The position numbers and the translations under genes were made by a program. Source: Rhodobacterales bacterium (lineage in GTDB: Bacteria > Pseudomonadota > Alphaproteobacteria > Rhodobacterales > Rhodobacteraceae). Taken from it: 64,000 nt of DNA. The stretch spans positions 1 to 64,000 of the forward strand of contig PDRZ01000028.1 in NCBI GenBank assembly GCA_002747035.1, read 5' to 3'. The notes under the pieces were generated by a model, which saw nothing but the letters and a program-made list of their open reading frames with translations, was not told the DNA's origin and did not search any database. Every line of letters begins with the position of its first letter. The first letter of the stretch is position 1. Of this stretch, positions 19,891 to 28,542 are shown piece by piece.

Positions 19891-20118
19891 ATGGCTGCAA
19901 AACCATTTTTCCGCCGTCGCAAGGTTTGCCCCTTCTCGGGCGACAATGCACCCAAGATCGACTACAAGGACACCAAACTGCTGCAACGGTATATCTCCGA
20001 GCGTGGCAAGATCGTGCCGTCCCGTATCACCGCCGTATCGGCCAAGAAGCAGCGTGAACTGGCCCGTGCCATCAAACGCGCCCGCTTCCTCGCCCTGCTG
20101 CCTTACGCCGTGAAATAA
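19891..20118 (+). CDS. rpsR: 30S ribosomal protein S18
   Basis: A 75-residue S18: [53 protein letters not shown]. One cysteine (VCPFSG) remains of the zinc-type motif. Middle gene of the rpsF-rpsR-rplI operon. Confidence 0.98.
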
Positions 20119-20130
20119 GGAGAGACTGAC

Positions 20131-20763
20131 ATGCAAGTTATCCTTCTCGAACGTGTGGCCAAGCTGGGCCAGATGGGCGACGTCGTAGACGTGAAACCCG
20201 GTTACGCGCGCAACTTCCTGTTGCCGCAGAAAAAGGCGCTGACCGCGTCTGATGCCAACATTGCCGATTTCGAGGCGCGCAAGGTTCAACTCGAAGCGCA
20301 GAACCTTGAAACCAAGAAAGAAGCCGAAGCGATGGGCGAAAAGCTGGCCGGCCAGCAGTTCATCGTGATTCGCTCCGCATCGGATGCCGGTGCCCTTTAT
20401 GGCTCGGTTACACCGCGCGACGCGGCCGAAGCGGCCACCGCTGGCGGGTTCTCGGTCGATCGCAAACAGGTCGCTCTGGCCAAACCGATCAAGGATCTGG
20501 GCCTGCACGATGTGCACGTGATCCTGCACCCGGAAGTGGATGTGACGATCCAGTTGAACGTGGCCCGCTCGGAAGAAGAAGCCGAACTTCAGGCGTCGGG
20601 TAAATCGATTCAGGAACTGGCCGCAGAAGCCGAGGCCGAAGCGGAATTCGAGATCGCCGAACTGTTCGACGACATCGGTGCCGCCGCGTCAGACGACGAC
20701 GACATGCCCTCCGAAACCCCAGCCGAAGACGGCGAAAGCGAGGACACGGCAACCGCCGGCTGA
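20131..20763 (+). CDS. rplI: 50S ribosomal protein L9 with acidic C-terminal tail
   Basis: The N-domain [19 protein letters not shown], then [16 protein letters not shown], and a connecting helix are canonical. The C-domain ([25 protein letters not shown]) ends near residue 150. The protein continues to 210 with a Glu/Asp-rich tail ([18 protein letters not shown]), an extension common in alphaproteobacteria and of unknown role. Last gene before a terminator. Confidence 0.97.
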   Translation: MQVILLERVAKLGQMGDVVDVKPGYARNFLLPQKKALTASDANIADFEARKVQLEAQNLETKKEAEAMGEKLAGQQFIVIRSASDAGALYGSVTPRDAAEAATAGGFSVDRKQVALAKPIKDLGLHDVHVILHPEVDVTIQLNVARSEEEAELQASGKSIQELAAEAEAEAEFEIAELFDDIGAAASDDDDMPSETPAEDGESEDTATAG

Positions 20764-20795
20764 TCCCCTTGGGATCAACGCAAAATCAATCCGGG

Positions 20796-20826
20796 GCCGC
20801 GCAATCAAAGGTTGCGCGGCTCTTTT
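20796..20826 (+). terminator. Intrinsic terminator of rpsF-rpsR-rplI
   Basis: GCCGCGCAA (20796-20804) pairs with TTGCGCGGC (20812-20820), followed by TCTTTTT. Confidence 0.85.
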
Positions 20827-20960
20827 TGCTTTCCAGATTTCATTTCTTTACCCCACGGAAACCAACGTAAAATCTGCGAACAAACTTTTCCTCGTGCAAG
20901 TTGTGGATGTATTAAGGAATATGTGTTTAAGTAGAAATGTTTCGTAGGATCGGAGGTAGC

Positions 20961-21365
20961 ATGATCAATGAAGTGGACCGTCTGGTTGGCCAACGGATGA
21001 AGGCCCGCCGCAAGGCGATGGGGATGAGTCAGACAGATCTTGCCAATGCGGCCGGGGTGCGTTTCCAGCAAATTCAGAAATACGAATCCGGTGCCAATCG
21101 GGTCAGCGCCTCTCGCCTTTGGGCCATTGCCGAGGCGTTGAATGTCGAGGTGGTGTTCTTCTTCGAAGGCATTCGCCCGGTACAGGACCAAACCGCTGAA
21201 ACACCCACCCCCGTGGACACGCTTGGGTTTCTTCAAGACAAGGCAGCCGTTGAAATGCTGACCATGTTCAGCACCCTGCCCCAGGCCCAGAAGAACGCGG
21301 TCTTGTCGATTGTCAGATCAATGATAGACTCCGAGGCAGCAAAGCAGCCCGAATTCGGTTCCTGA
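20961..21365 (+). CDS. XRE-family helix-turn-helix regulator
   Basis: A 134-residue protein. The HTH_3 domain covers residues 10-65 (MGMSQTDLANAAGVRFQQI, then QKYESGANRVSASRLW). The C-terminal half (VDTLGFLQDKAAVEMLTMFST) has no known domain. Relatives in Rhodobacteraceae are cytoplasmic DNA-binding repressors of unclear targets. The start at 20961 has a strong GGAGG four bases upstream, better than an in-frame ATG at 20937. It sits 57 bases upstream of luxR in the same direction, so it may be part of or control the quorum-sensing locus. Confidence 0.9.
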   Translation: MINEVDRLVGQRMKARRKAMGMSQTDLANAAGVRFQQIQKYESGANRVSASRLWAIAEALNVEVVFFFEGIRPVQDQTAETPTPVDTLGFLQDKAAVEMLTMFSTLPQAQKNAVLSIVRSMIDSEAAKQPEFGS

Positions 21366-21422
21366 GGCATACGACCCTCTCCCGAATCCGGGGTGCCCTG
21401 TTCCGAACGGGAGAGTGTGCAA

Positions 21423-22124
21423 ATGGAACTGATCGACCTGAGTAGCGTTGACCAGACCGATGACAGATTTGATCGGTTTCTGGAGGATTTGTGCCAGCGG
21501 CTGGAATTTGACTACGCCTCTTATGCCACGGTTAACCTTGTTTCCGGTGACGTACAGGGGTTTGCCACTTATCCCGAAGACTGGATCATACACTACGCCC
21601 AGCACGAATTTCACCGGATTGACCCGACATTGCATATCTCCATGCGCTCCATCGCACCGGTGGACTGGGAGCGGCTTGAACGGGATAGCAAATTCAACTC
21701 GGTTTTCCGCAATGCCCCTGATTTCGGCATTACAGACCGGGGGATCACCGTGCCCGTACGTGGCCCCTATGGGGATTGTGGCGTGTTGAATGTCACCCGC
21801 GATACCGGGGATACGGAATGGGACAAACTCAAAAACCACGTGATTGGCGATTTGCAGATGGCGGCGGTGCATATGCACGACAATGTCATGCAATCCAATG
21901 TACTGACGGCGGCGCTGCACCGTCCTGCCCTGTCGTCGCGCGAAATCGAGATCATTAAATGGACCGCTCTGGGCAAATCGCAACAGGATATCGGCGACAT
22001 CCTGTCCATTTCCCATCGCACGGTCGAAGTGCATCTGCGGTCCGCCCGTGAAAAGCTGGGCGCTTTGACCACGGCCCAGGCGATCGGCCGCGCCGTCGGT
22101 CTCGGCCTTGCCCATCCCGGCTGA
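21423..22124 (+). CDS. luxR: LuxR-type autoinducer-binding transcriptional regulator
   Basis: A 233-residue protein. The autoinducer-binding domain covers residues 1-155 and carries the family's conserved WxxxY...D pattern in PEDWIIHYAQHEFHRIDP and the GDCGVLNVTRD strand. The GerE-type HTH is at 170-225 (LSSREIEIIKWTALGKSQQ, then SHRTVEVHLRSAREKLG). Expected to bind an acyl-homoserine lactone and control genes including the adjacent luxI. The start at 21423 follows GGGAGAG. luxI begins 118 bases downstream. Confidence 0.92.
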   Translation: MELIDLSSVDQTDDRFDRFLEDLCQRLEFDYASYATVNLVSGDVQGFATYPEDWIIHYAQHEFHRIDPTLHISMRSIAPVDWERLERDSKFNSVFRNAPDFGITDRGITVPVRGPYGDCGVLNVTRDTGDTEWDKLKNHVIGDLQMAAVHMHDNVMQSNVLTAALHRPALSSREIEIIKWTALGKSQQDIGDILSISHRTVEVHLRSAREKLGALTTAQAIGRAVGLGLAHPG

Positions 22125-22145
22125 TCCACCCCCAACCTTTTTGAC

Positions 22146-22173
22146 TACGGGAAACCCCTATACGGGAAACCCC
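22146..22173. repeat. Two direct 13-base repeats between luxR and luxI
   Basis: TACGGGAAACCCC occurs at 22146-22158 and again at 22161-22173, a period of 15. They lie in the luxI upstream region. No canonical inverted lux box was found, so these direct repeats may be the regulator's site. Confidence 0.6.
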
Positions 22174-22242
22174 CAATAGCGCCCTCATGAAACATGGTTA
22201 ATGATACCCGTGTTAATTGCACTTTCTTGGGGAAAAGAAAAA

Positions 22243-23088
22243 ATGATAGTTGTTGTTGATGCGCTCAACAAGCATCGGTTCGGCGACCTGTTGACCGAGA
22301 TGCATCGCCTTCGCGCCCGGGTCTTTGAGGGACGGCTCGGTTGGGAAGTGAATGTGGAAGACGGGTGTGAACGGGATGAGTTCGACAATCTGGATCCGGC
22401 CCATGTGATTGCACTGGATGACGACGGGCATGTGGTGGGCTGTATGCGATTGCTACAGACCACTGGACCGCACATGCTTTCGGATGTGTTCCACTCAATC
22501 CTTGACGGTGCCCCCCCCTTGCGCAACGCCCAGCTTTGGGAAGCAACGCGGTTCTGTGTTGACACCAACCGGCTTGGTCGTGGCCTGTCGCGCAATTCTA
22601 TCTCTTATGTCACCAGTGAGGTGATGATCGGCGCGTTCGAATATGCGCAAAAGGCTGGTGTTCTGGATGCGGTTGCGGTGATTGATCCGGTCATGGATCG
22701 GGTCCTGAAACGGTCGGGCAATGCCCCCTATGACTATGTGGGCACAGCCAAACCCATGGGCAAAGTCACCGCCATGGCGGCGTTGATGGATTGTTCGGAC
22801 GCACGGATTTCCGCCATCCGTGCCTATGCCGGTATCGATCATGATGTTTTTACGCCCGAAGATAAGGTGCGCGCGGCATTTGATCGCGCCATGGGAAAGT
22901 CAATCCTGCAACAGCAAGGGGAGTCCATGCCGGAAACCGCTTTGGAAGTGTATCTGCGTGATCTGATCGAAAATGCAGATAGCGTCGAAGAACAGACCGC
23001 CGCGCTTGCCCTGTCCGCCGAACTGGCCAGCAAGCTTGGCAAACATCGCGATCTGCCGGAAACCGCTGATATCCACCGGTTGGCTTGA
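22243..23088 (+). CDS. luxI: Acyl-homoserine-lactone synthase with C-terminal extension
   Basis: Makes an acyl-HSL signal from S-adenosylmethionine and acyl-ACP. Conserved LuxI residues are present: RLRARVFEGRLGWEV (the Arg...Phe...Trp block), DEFDN, CMRLLQTTGPHML and WEATRFCVD. LuxI proteins are usually about 200-220 residues; this one is 281. The last 70 (from HDVFTPEDKVRAAF to DLPETADIHRLA) form an extra, helical, acidic tail. Chosen start MIVVVDALNK at 22243, preceded by GGGGAAAAG; the in-frame ATG at 22201 adds a non-conserved leader. Which acyl chain is used is not predictable. Confidence 0.93.
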   Translation: MIVVVDALNKHRFGDLLTEMHRLRARVFEGRLGWEVNVEDGCERDEFDNLDPAHVIALDDDGHVVGCMRLLQTTGPHMLSDVFHSILDGAPPLRNAQLWEATRFCVDTNRLGRGLSRNSISYVTSEVMIGAFEYAQKAGVLDAVAVIDPVMDRVLKRSGNAPYDYVGTAKPMGKVTAMAALMDCSDARISAIRAYAGIDHDVFTPEDKVRAAFDRAMGKSILQQQGESMPETALEVYLRDLIENADSVEEQTAALALSAELASKLGKHRDLPETADIHRLA

Positions 23089-23151
23089 GCCTTCTGGCCC
23101 GTTTTCTGGCCTGACCCCGCCGGTCAGACCAGATATTTCGATCCCCCAGGG

Positions 23152-23215
23152 GCCATGGGTACCTCCACACCACTCACGGAGCAATTTCAATAGCTCACGT
23201 CGGGGTGCCCATGGC
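23152..23215. repeat. Imperfect inverted repeat in the luxI-DUF1330 gap
   Basis: GCCATGGGTACC (23152-23163) is mirrored by GGTGCCCATGGC (23204-23215), 11 of 12 pairs. The gap 23089-23390 holds no convincing gene. A short hairpin CTGACC/GGTCAG (23111-23127) follows luxI, and a 33-codon frame at 23284-23385 (MTLNQRDVETLRNTVG) has no ribosome-binding site. Confidence 0.45.
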
Positions 23216-23390
23216 TCGGGGGGGATGCGGCGCGGCGAATCCTGCCTTTTTGGTCGCCGTTGTAAGTAATAAAGCGTTTCCGCATGACGTTGAACCAGCG
23301 TGATGTGGAAACGCTGCGCAACACAGTAGGGATGCGGGTGTTTCCGGCGATCGCTGTGACCCAACAGGAACTGGAACCGCTTTAGCCCGC

Positions 23391-23810
23391 CTACTGAGCA
23401 AAGCTTTCACCCACCGATCCCGGCTCCATACGGATCAGCCTGCTATCCCTGACCGCAGCCTGCCTATGCCCCATCGCCGCCTGATAATCCGGGCGTTTGA
23501 TCATGGTGACAAAGGCCTCAACGCTGGGATATTCGGCGATAAAGCACAGATCCCACGCCTCTTCCCCGGGGCCGATCAACATGTACTCCATCCGCCCCCG
23601 CCACACGATACGCCCGCCCACCTCGGCCAGGATAGGCGCGGTGTCCCGACCATATGCGGCATAGGCTTCGGCGCCGGTCGCGCTGCGCCCATCGGGATAC
23701 TCTGCCCGGTCGCGCAAGGCGACAAGGTTCAGCATATGGATCGGTCCGGCCCGGTCAATGTCGCGAAAGGCGCGAAACTGCTCGCCGGTGAATGCGGTAT
23801 AGTCTGTCAT
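23391..23810 (-). CDS. DUF1330 domain-containing protein
   Basis: A 139-residue protein with the DUF1330 dimeric alpha-beta barrel pattern: GPIHMLNLVALRDRAEYPD, AYAAYGRDTAPILAEVGGR, WDLCFIAEYPSVEAFVTMI. These are small cytoplasmic proteins of unknown activity, related in fold to ABM monooxygenases. The start MTDYTAFTGEQ at 23810 has AGGAGCC upstream. Divergent from the PLP-enzyme gene by 178 bases. Confidence 0.85.
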   Translation of the reverse strand: MTDYTAFTGEQFRAFRDIDRAGPIHMLNLVALRDRAEYPDGRSATGAEAYAAYGRDTAPILAEVGGRIVWRGRMEYMLIGPGEEAWDLCFIAEYPSVEAFVTMIKRPDYQAAMGHRQAAVRDSRLIRMEPGSVGESFAQ

Positions 23811-23988
23811 GGTGGCTCCTCTCCTTTTGCCTGCCCTTTGCCTGCCTGTATCAAGCCCGTGCCATGGCTGTACCAGGGCCGTGCCAAAACCGTGCCAAGC
23901 CACACCATCCCGGTCAACGCACCCGCCCCCTTGTGACGCACGGTCACAGCGGTATAACCCAAGAAACCGACCCCGAAGAGGTGCTGCC

Positions 23989-25068
23989 ATGACCGAAACC
24001 CCGATCGACCGCTTCCTGACCATGCTGCACCAACGCACCGGGCGACTGGCACCCGGGGAAACCGTGCCTGAACCCCTCGTGCAATCCTCGGTCTATGCCC
24101 TGCCGCCGCAACCGGATCCCGACCGCACCTATGGCCGCGTGGCCAACCCGACTGTTCAGGCAACCGAGGCCCGGATTGCGACGTTAGAGAACGCGCCCAC
24201 GCTGCTGTTCCCGTCGGGAATGGGGGCCTATGGCGGGCTGGCCATGGCCGCGCTCAAATCGGGGGACCGGGTGTTGTTGCTGTCTGATGGCTATTACGCG
24301 GCGCGCAACCTGATTTCCGACATCCTTGGCCCGTTCGGGGTTGTGCTTGAAACAGCAGCGGCGCGCGACATAGGCGACACGTCGCTGGACGGTATCGCCA
24401 TGGTGATCATCGAAACCCCGTCCAATCCGGGGTTGGAAACGGTGGACATCGCGGCGCTGGCGGCGCGGTGCCGGACGGCGGGGGCGCGGCTTGTCGTGGA
24501 CAACACCGTACTCACGCCTCTGTTGCAACAGCCGCTCGACCTTGGGGCCGACGTGGTGATCTGTTCCGATACCAAATCCATGGGCGGGCATTCCGACCTG
24601 CTGATGGGCCATGTCAGCGCGCGCGATGCGGCGTTGATGGAACGTGTCCACGCGGTGCGCACCTTGATGGGAGCTATCCCCGGCCCACATGAGGCGTGGT
24701 TGCTGTTGCGCGGCCTTGAAACCTTGGAAATCCGTCTGGCCCGGATGTGCGCCAATGCCCGCGCCGCGCTGCCGCTTTTCCAACAGGCCAAGGCGGTTCA
24801 GAGCGTGATCTACCCTGCCCCACACCCGCAGGCCGCAGATCAGGGGTTCCTGCTCTGCGCCAGCTTTGCCGACGCCCATACCGCCGACCGGTTCCTGTCT
24901 CTGGCCGGGCTGGCCAATACGACAAGCTTTGGCGGGCTGCACAGCTCAGGCGACCGGCGCGCACGCTGGGGCGATGACGTGGGCGGCGGATTTCTAAGGC
25001 TCAGCTTCGGGGTCGAACCAACCGCGCCGCTGATGCAACAGATCGGCTTTGCACTCGATACGCTTTAA
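23989..25068 (+). CDS. Cys/Met-metabolism PLP-dependent enzyme (cystathionine gamma-lyase type)
   Basis: A 359-residue fold-type I transsulfuration enzyme. It shows YGRVANPTVQATEARIATLE (substrate-loop region), FPSGMGAYGGLAMAAL, IIETPSNPGLETVDI, VVDNTVLTPLLQQPL, and the PLP-lysine motif SDTKSMGGHSDLLMG. Family members cleave or form thioether bonds in cysteine, methionine and cystathionine metabolism. The exact reaction is unclear. At 359 it is shorter than MetB/MetC (about 390), and the usual YTSST-like residues at the active-site strand differ. No operon partner. Possible hydrogen sulfide or methanethiol source. Confidence 0.85.
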   Translation: MTETPIDRFLTMLHQRTGRLAPGETVPEPLVQSSVYALPPQPDPDRTYGRVANPTVQATEARIATLENAPTLLFPSGMGAYGGLAMAALKSGDRVLLLSDGYYAARNLISDILGPFGVVLETAAARDIGDTSLDGIAMVIIETPSNPGLETVDIAALAARCRTAGARLVVDNTVLTPLLQQPLDLGADVVICSDTKSMGGHSDLLMGHVSARDAALMERVHAVRTLMGAIPGPHEAWLLLRGLETLEIRLARMCANARAALPLFQQAKAVQSVIYPAPHPQAADQGFLLCASFADAHTADRFLSLAGLANTTSFGGLHSSGDRRARWGDDVGGGFLRLSFGVEPTAPLMQQIGFALDTL

Positions 25069-25112
25069 CACCCCGGCGCAAAGCCAGCGCCCCACCTCCC
25101 TTCCAACGCAAA

Positions 25113-25140
25113 AGGGCCGCCCCAACACCGGGGCGACCCT
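25113..25140 (-). terminator. Intrinsic terminator of tig (probably bidirectional)
   Basis: On the minus strand AGGGTCGCCCC pairs with GGGGCGGCCCT (one G-U), followed by TTTT. It lies between convergent tig and the PLP-enzyme gene. Confidence 0.75.
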
Positions 25141-25164
25141 TGCCATTTTAACCCAATACAGGGT

Positions 25165-26499
25165 TTATTCTTCGTCCAGCGCCTCAACCGCCTTTTGCAG
25201 GTCGTCCTTGCTGACGTCCTTTTCGGCCACCTGAGCCATCTCCAGAACGTAATCGACAACCTTGTCTTCAAAGATCGGCGCGCGCAACTGTTGCTGCATC
25301 TGCTGGTTCTGCTGGATGAACTCAAAGAACTGGCGTTCCTGACCCGGGTACTGACGGGCCTGGTTCATGATCGCCTGCGTCATCTCGGCATCGGTCACTT
25401 CAACCTCGGCTTTCTGGCCCAGCTCGGCCAGAAGCAGACCAAGACGCACGCGGCGCTCGGCCAGCGCGTTATGCTCATCCGTCGGCTCGATGGTGTCGTG
25501 GTTGTGGTCGGTCACTTCCGGGTGTTCCTCGTGCCACAGCTGGTGGGCAATCTGACCGGCCTCGGCTTCGACAAGGCTGGGGGGCAGGTCAAAGGACACG
25601 GCCTTGTCCAGTTCGTCCAGCAACGCGCGCTTGGTGACGGCACGGGCCGCGCCCGCATATTCCGCTTCCAGACGCTCGGACACCTGGGTCTTCAACGCGG
25701 CCAGATCCTCGGCCCCGAACTTGGTGGCCAACTCGTCGTTGATCTCGGCCGCCACAGGTTCCTTCACCTCTTTCACGGTGCATTCGAACACGGCGTCCTT
25801 ACCGGCCAGAGCCTCGGCCTGATATTCCGCGGGGAAGGTTACGGTAACCTCTTTTTCCTCGCCGGCCTTCACGCCAACCAGCTGCTCTTCGAAACCGGGG
25901 ATGAAGCTGCCCGAACCCAGCACCAGCGGGTAATCTTCCGCCGCGCCACCTTCAAAGGCCTCGCCGTCAACCTTGCCCAGGAAGTCAATCACAACCTGGT
26001 CGCCATCCCTGGCTTTCGAACCCTTCTTGCGATCCTTGAAATCCTGCGCGGTTTCGGCAAGCGAGGCCAGCGCCTCGTCCACCGACGCGTCGTCGGCTTT
26101 CACAACCATACGCTCCAGCGAAATGCCTTTCAGGTCCACCTCGGGGATCTCCGGCAGCGCCTCATAGGACATCTCGACGGTGACATCGTCACCCTCTTTC
26201 CAGTTTTCGCCGTCAACCATTTCGACCTTGGGCTGAAGCGCAGGGCGATCGCCGCTGTCTTCGAAATGCTTGGACATGGCACCGTCGATGCTTTCCTGCA
26301 TCGCTTCGCCCAACACGCGCTGGCCGAATTGCTTTTTCAGCAGGGCCATGGGCACCTTGCCCTTGCGAAAGCCTTTCATCTCAACGTCGGGCTGGGCTTC
26401 GACCAGCTTTTCGTTGACCTTGTCATCCAGCTCGGCTGCTGTGAGCGTGATGGTATAGGCGCGTTTCAAACCTTCGTTCAGGGTCTCGGTGACTTGCAT
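25165..26499 (-). CDS. tig: Trigger factor (ribosome-associated chaperone)
   Basis: A 444-residue chaperone and peptidyl-prolyl isomerase that binds nascent chains at the exit tunnel. Domain order: the N-terminal ribosome-binding domain with the signature [17 protein letters not shown] near residue 45; an FKBP-type PPIase domain ([21 protein letters not shown], residues 160-245); and a long helical C-terminal domain rich in Gln near [13 protein letters not shown]. All parts are present. The upstream 254 bases contain only a CCGGGT/ACCCGG hairpin and presumably the promoter. Confidence 0.97.
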   Translation of the reverse strand: MQVTETLNEGLKRAYTITLTAAELDDKVNEKLVEAQPDVEMKGFRKGKVPMALLKKQFGQRVLGEAMQESIDGAMSKHFEDSGDRPALQPKVEMVDGENWKEGDDVTVEMSYEALPEIPEVDLKGISLERMVVKADDASVDEALASLAETAQDFKDRKKGSKARDGDQVVIDFLGKVDGEAFEGGAAEDYPLVLGSGSFIPGFEEQLVGVKAGEEKEVTVTFPAEYQAEALAGKDAVFECTVKEVKEPVAAEINDELATKFGAEDLAALKTQVSERLEAEYAGAARAVTKRALLDELDKAVSFDLPPSLVEAEAGQIAHQLWHEEHPEVTDHNHDTIEPTDEHNALAERRVRLGLLLAELGQKAEVEVTDAEMTQAIMNQARQYPGQERQFFEFIQQNQQMQQQLRAPIFEDKVVDYVLEMAQVAEKDVSKDDLQKAVEALDEE

Positions 26500-26753
26500 G
26501 TCCGTCCTCGCATGGGTGAACAGGCCGCCAAGGGCGACCTGTGTGAATTTGCGCCTTACTAGTTTGCACCACCCGTGGGATCAACCCTGAATCGCGCCTG
26601 CCCCGGCATTTCCGGCGTGCCAGGAACGCGCCCTTTGCCCCGGGTCCAACCCGGTGGCGCAACACAACACCGCATCGCGCAAACCCATGTTGTACGGGCC
26701 CGCGCGTTTTGTAACACTCCCGCGCGCCGCCCGCGCAATTCAAGCCCCCCGGA

Positions 26754-27905
26754 TTACCCGATCATACTCCCCGCCTCGCCAAGGCTTTCGTAATGACGCT
26801 GAAGCCGTTGCAGGGCGATGCGCAGCACGATCTTGCCTGATCGTGCGCTCCATCCCATGCGTTGTTCGGCCTGTTCCAATCCTTCCAGGAAACAACAACA
26901 CCGCAGGGCAACGTCACCCAATCCGGGGCCAAGATCCTCAAGCGCGCCGGTTACCCGGTCACGCGCAGCCGCAGAGCCCCCCGTCAGCATCGCATCGGCA
27001 CCGCCTCCCTTGCCTCCAACCCGCCCGGTCAGAAACTGATCCCAATCCTGTGTGGTGCGCGCGCCCATCTGGGACAGTTCGAAATCCTCGCGCAACCGCT
27101 CGCCCGCGTTGACAAGGTCTTCGCTCAGAAACGGCTTGCCATCCCGATCCTTGCGTCGGGCCAGAGAGGCAAGCGGGGAATCGCCAAGCCCATAGCGCAG
27201 CTTGCGCCCCCGCCCCTGGACCTGCTCCGATCCCTGTCCCTGTGCTTCGCCACGGCGAAGATCCGCCGTCACGGATGTGCCCGATTGGGGGGTGAACGGC
27301 GTTTGCGCATCGGCAAAACCGCTGGCGACGTTTTCGGCCTCGGCCATGAATTGCGACAGGGCCATACGCCCCGCGCTGGTGATGCGATAGCGCGCGATCC
27401 GCCCTTTGCTGACACAGGAAATCCACTCCTTGATCACAAGAGCCTGGGCGATATCGCGGTCCACCACCGCCGTGCGGGTGGTTTTCCCGTCTGGTGTTTC
27501 CCGCACCACCACCGCCTTGTCCATTTCCGAGGCGACGGCAAGTATGGCCCCCGCCTCACAAAGGCGGCGCAGAACCCGCCGCGCCTCCTGTTCCAGAACA
27601 TAGGTTTCAGGGCTTACATCAACGCCGTGCTTCGCTTTGGCCATCAATTCGGTTTCCTTGTCTGCTTTGGGCGACCGGGGCTTTGGCAAATGCTGCCCCA
27701 ACTTTCGTAACGCTTCATCCACCAGAGCATCGTCGCGTGAGTTTTCCCATCGCCGGACCTGTCTCATAATCGTCGATGGATGGCATCGCACCTCGCGTGC
27801 AATTGCGCGGATAGAGAGACCACAGACCGTATGCAAAAGGTAACGCCATACCGCGTCCGGCACCCAACTTGCCGGAGAGTCGCAATATGTCGTCATGTCA
27901 ACCAT
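26754..27905 (-). CDS. DUF6456 domain protein with N-terminal helix-turn-helix
   Basis: A 383-residue protein. The N-terminal 70 residues hold a helix-turn-helix (GLSIRAIAREVRCHPSTIMRQ). Residues 110-210 look like a winged-helix-type segment (RRVLRRLCEAGAILAVAS, VIKEWISCVSKGRIARY). The last 140 (GDSPLASLARRKDRDG, VLRIALQRLQRHYESLG) match the DUF6456 region found across Rhodobacteraceae. Role unknown, likely DNA binding. I prefer the ATG at 27905 (MVDMTTYCD) with AGGGGC upstream; the longer frame from 27962 would cover a DnaA box. Divergent from a DUF6477 gene. Confidence 0.75.
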   Translation of the reverse strand: MVDMTTYCDSPASWVPDAVWRYLLHTVCGLSIRAIAREVRCHPSTIMRQVRRWENSRDDALVDEALRKLGQHLPKPRSPKADKETELMAKAKHGVDVSPETYVLEQEARRVLRRLCEAGAILAVASEMDKAVVVRETPDGKTTRTAVVDRDIAQALVIKEWISCVSKGRIARYRITSAGRMALSQFMAEAENVASGFADAQTPFTPQSGTSVTADLRRGEAQGQGSEQVQGRGRKLRYGLGDSPLASLARRKDRDGKPFLSEDLVNAGERLREDFELSQMGARTTQDWDQFLTGRVGGKGGGADAMLTGGSAAARDRVTGALEDLGPGLGDVALRCCCFLEGLEQAEQRMGWSARSGKIVLRIALQRLQRHYESLGEAGSMIG

Positions 27906-27943
27906 CTGCGGACTGCCCCTGATTCTGCTCATCGACGCCTGAG

Positions 27944-28107
27944 TTATCCACAGGCCAGACACAACCTAAACGTGCATTCGTTACGCTTTGGTTAATTGTT
28001 TCCATATTGGCTATTATTGTTTCTAAAATATAAACAATCCTTCAACCAACGCGCGCCGATAACCCCAACCGCGCAACACCCGTTTTGGTTGTGTAATTTT
28101 ACCCACA
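27944..28107. promoter_or_regulatory. AT-rich divergent promoter region with DnaA boxes and a CtrA-like site
   Basis: A perfect DnaA box TTATCCACA lies at 27944-27952, a one-mismatch DnaA box TTACCCACA at 28099-28107, and a CtrA-like full site TTAC-N7-TTAA at 27981-27995 (consensus TTAA-N7-TTAA). Between 27990 and 28045 the sequence is strikingly AT-rich for this genome. Both flanking genes read away from it. Confidence 0.45.
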
Positions 28108-28134
28108 GACATCAATATCTATGGGAAAACGGCC

Positions 28135-28425
28135 ATGAACGACATTCTCTCGATCCTCAATCAACTCAAACGTCCGCGCCTTTTGATCCAGGCCGCCCGC
28201 GCCGGGGCCGAAGACTATCGCCGGGATCCCCATCTGCGTCGCCTGCTTGGCTTTGGCAAACTGCCCCGAAGCGGCGCGGCGATCATGCGGCTTGTGGATA
28301 TGGAAGAGACGCTGAACGACGCCCGCGTGGCGGGGGATGCGGATTACAGCCTTGTGAAACACGTGGATGTGCTGATCGCCATCATGGGCGAAGCGCGGCT
28401 GTTGCAAGCCGCTTACGGGGCGTGA
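28135..28425 (+). CDS. DUF6477 family protein
   Basis: A 96-residue soluble helical protein: MNDILSILNQLKRPRLLIQ, AARAGAEDYRRDPHLRRLL, ending KHVDVLIAIMGEARLLQAA. This small family is confined to Rhodobacterales and regularly lies next to a DUF6456 gene, as here. No enzymatic motif visible. Conservation with its neighbour suggests a shared, possibly cell-cycle-related, role; that is inference from the shared promoter region. Confidence 0.75.
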   Translation: MNDILSILNQLKRPRLLIQAARAGAEDYRRDPHLRRLLGFGKLPRSGAAIMRLVDMEETLNDARVAGDADYSLVKHVDVLIAIMGEARLLQAAYGA

Positions 28426-28542
28426 CCCGGAACGCAAAACAGCGCCGACAATCCCTTGCCCGCGCTGCTGCGTATTGGCGGCGTATTGTCGGTGCCGATT
28501 ACCCGTCGGCCCGTCCGGCCCGTCCGTCCTGTCCGCTCTGGA

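Noticed and set aside
22125-22242. Canonical lux box upstream of luxI
   Set aside because: No 18-20 base inverted repeat of the lux-box type is present; only direct repeats.
23284-23385. 33-codon frame MTLNQRDVETLRN
   Set aside because: No ribosome-binding site and no family; too short to support, noted only in the gap description.
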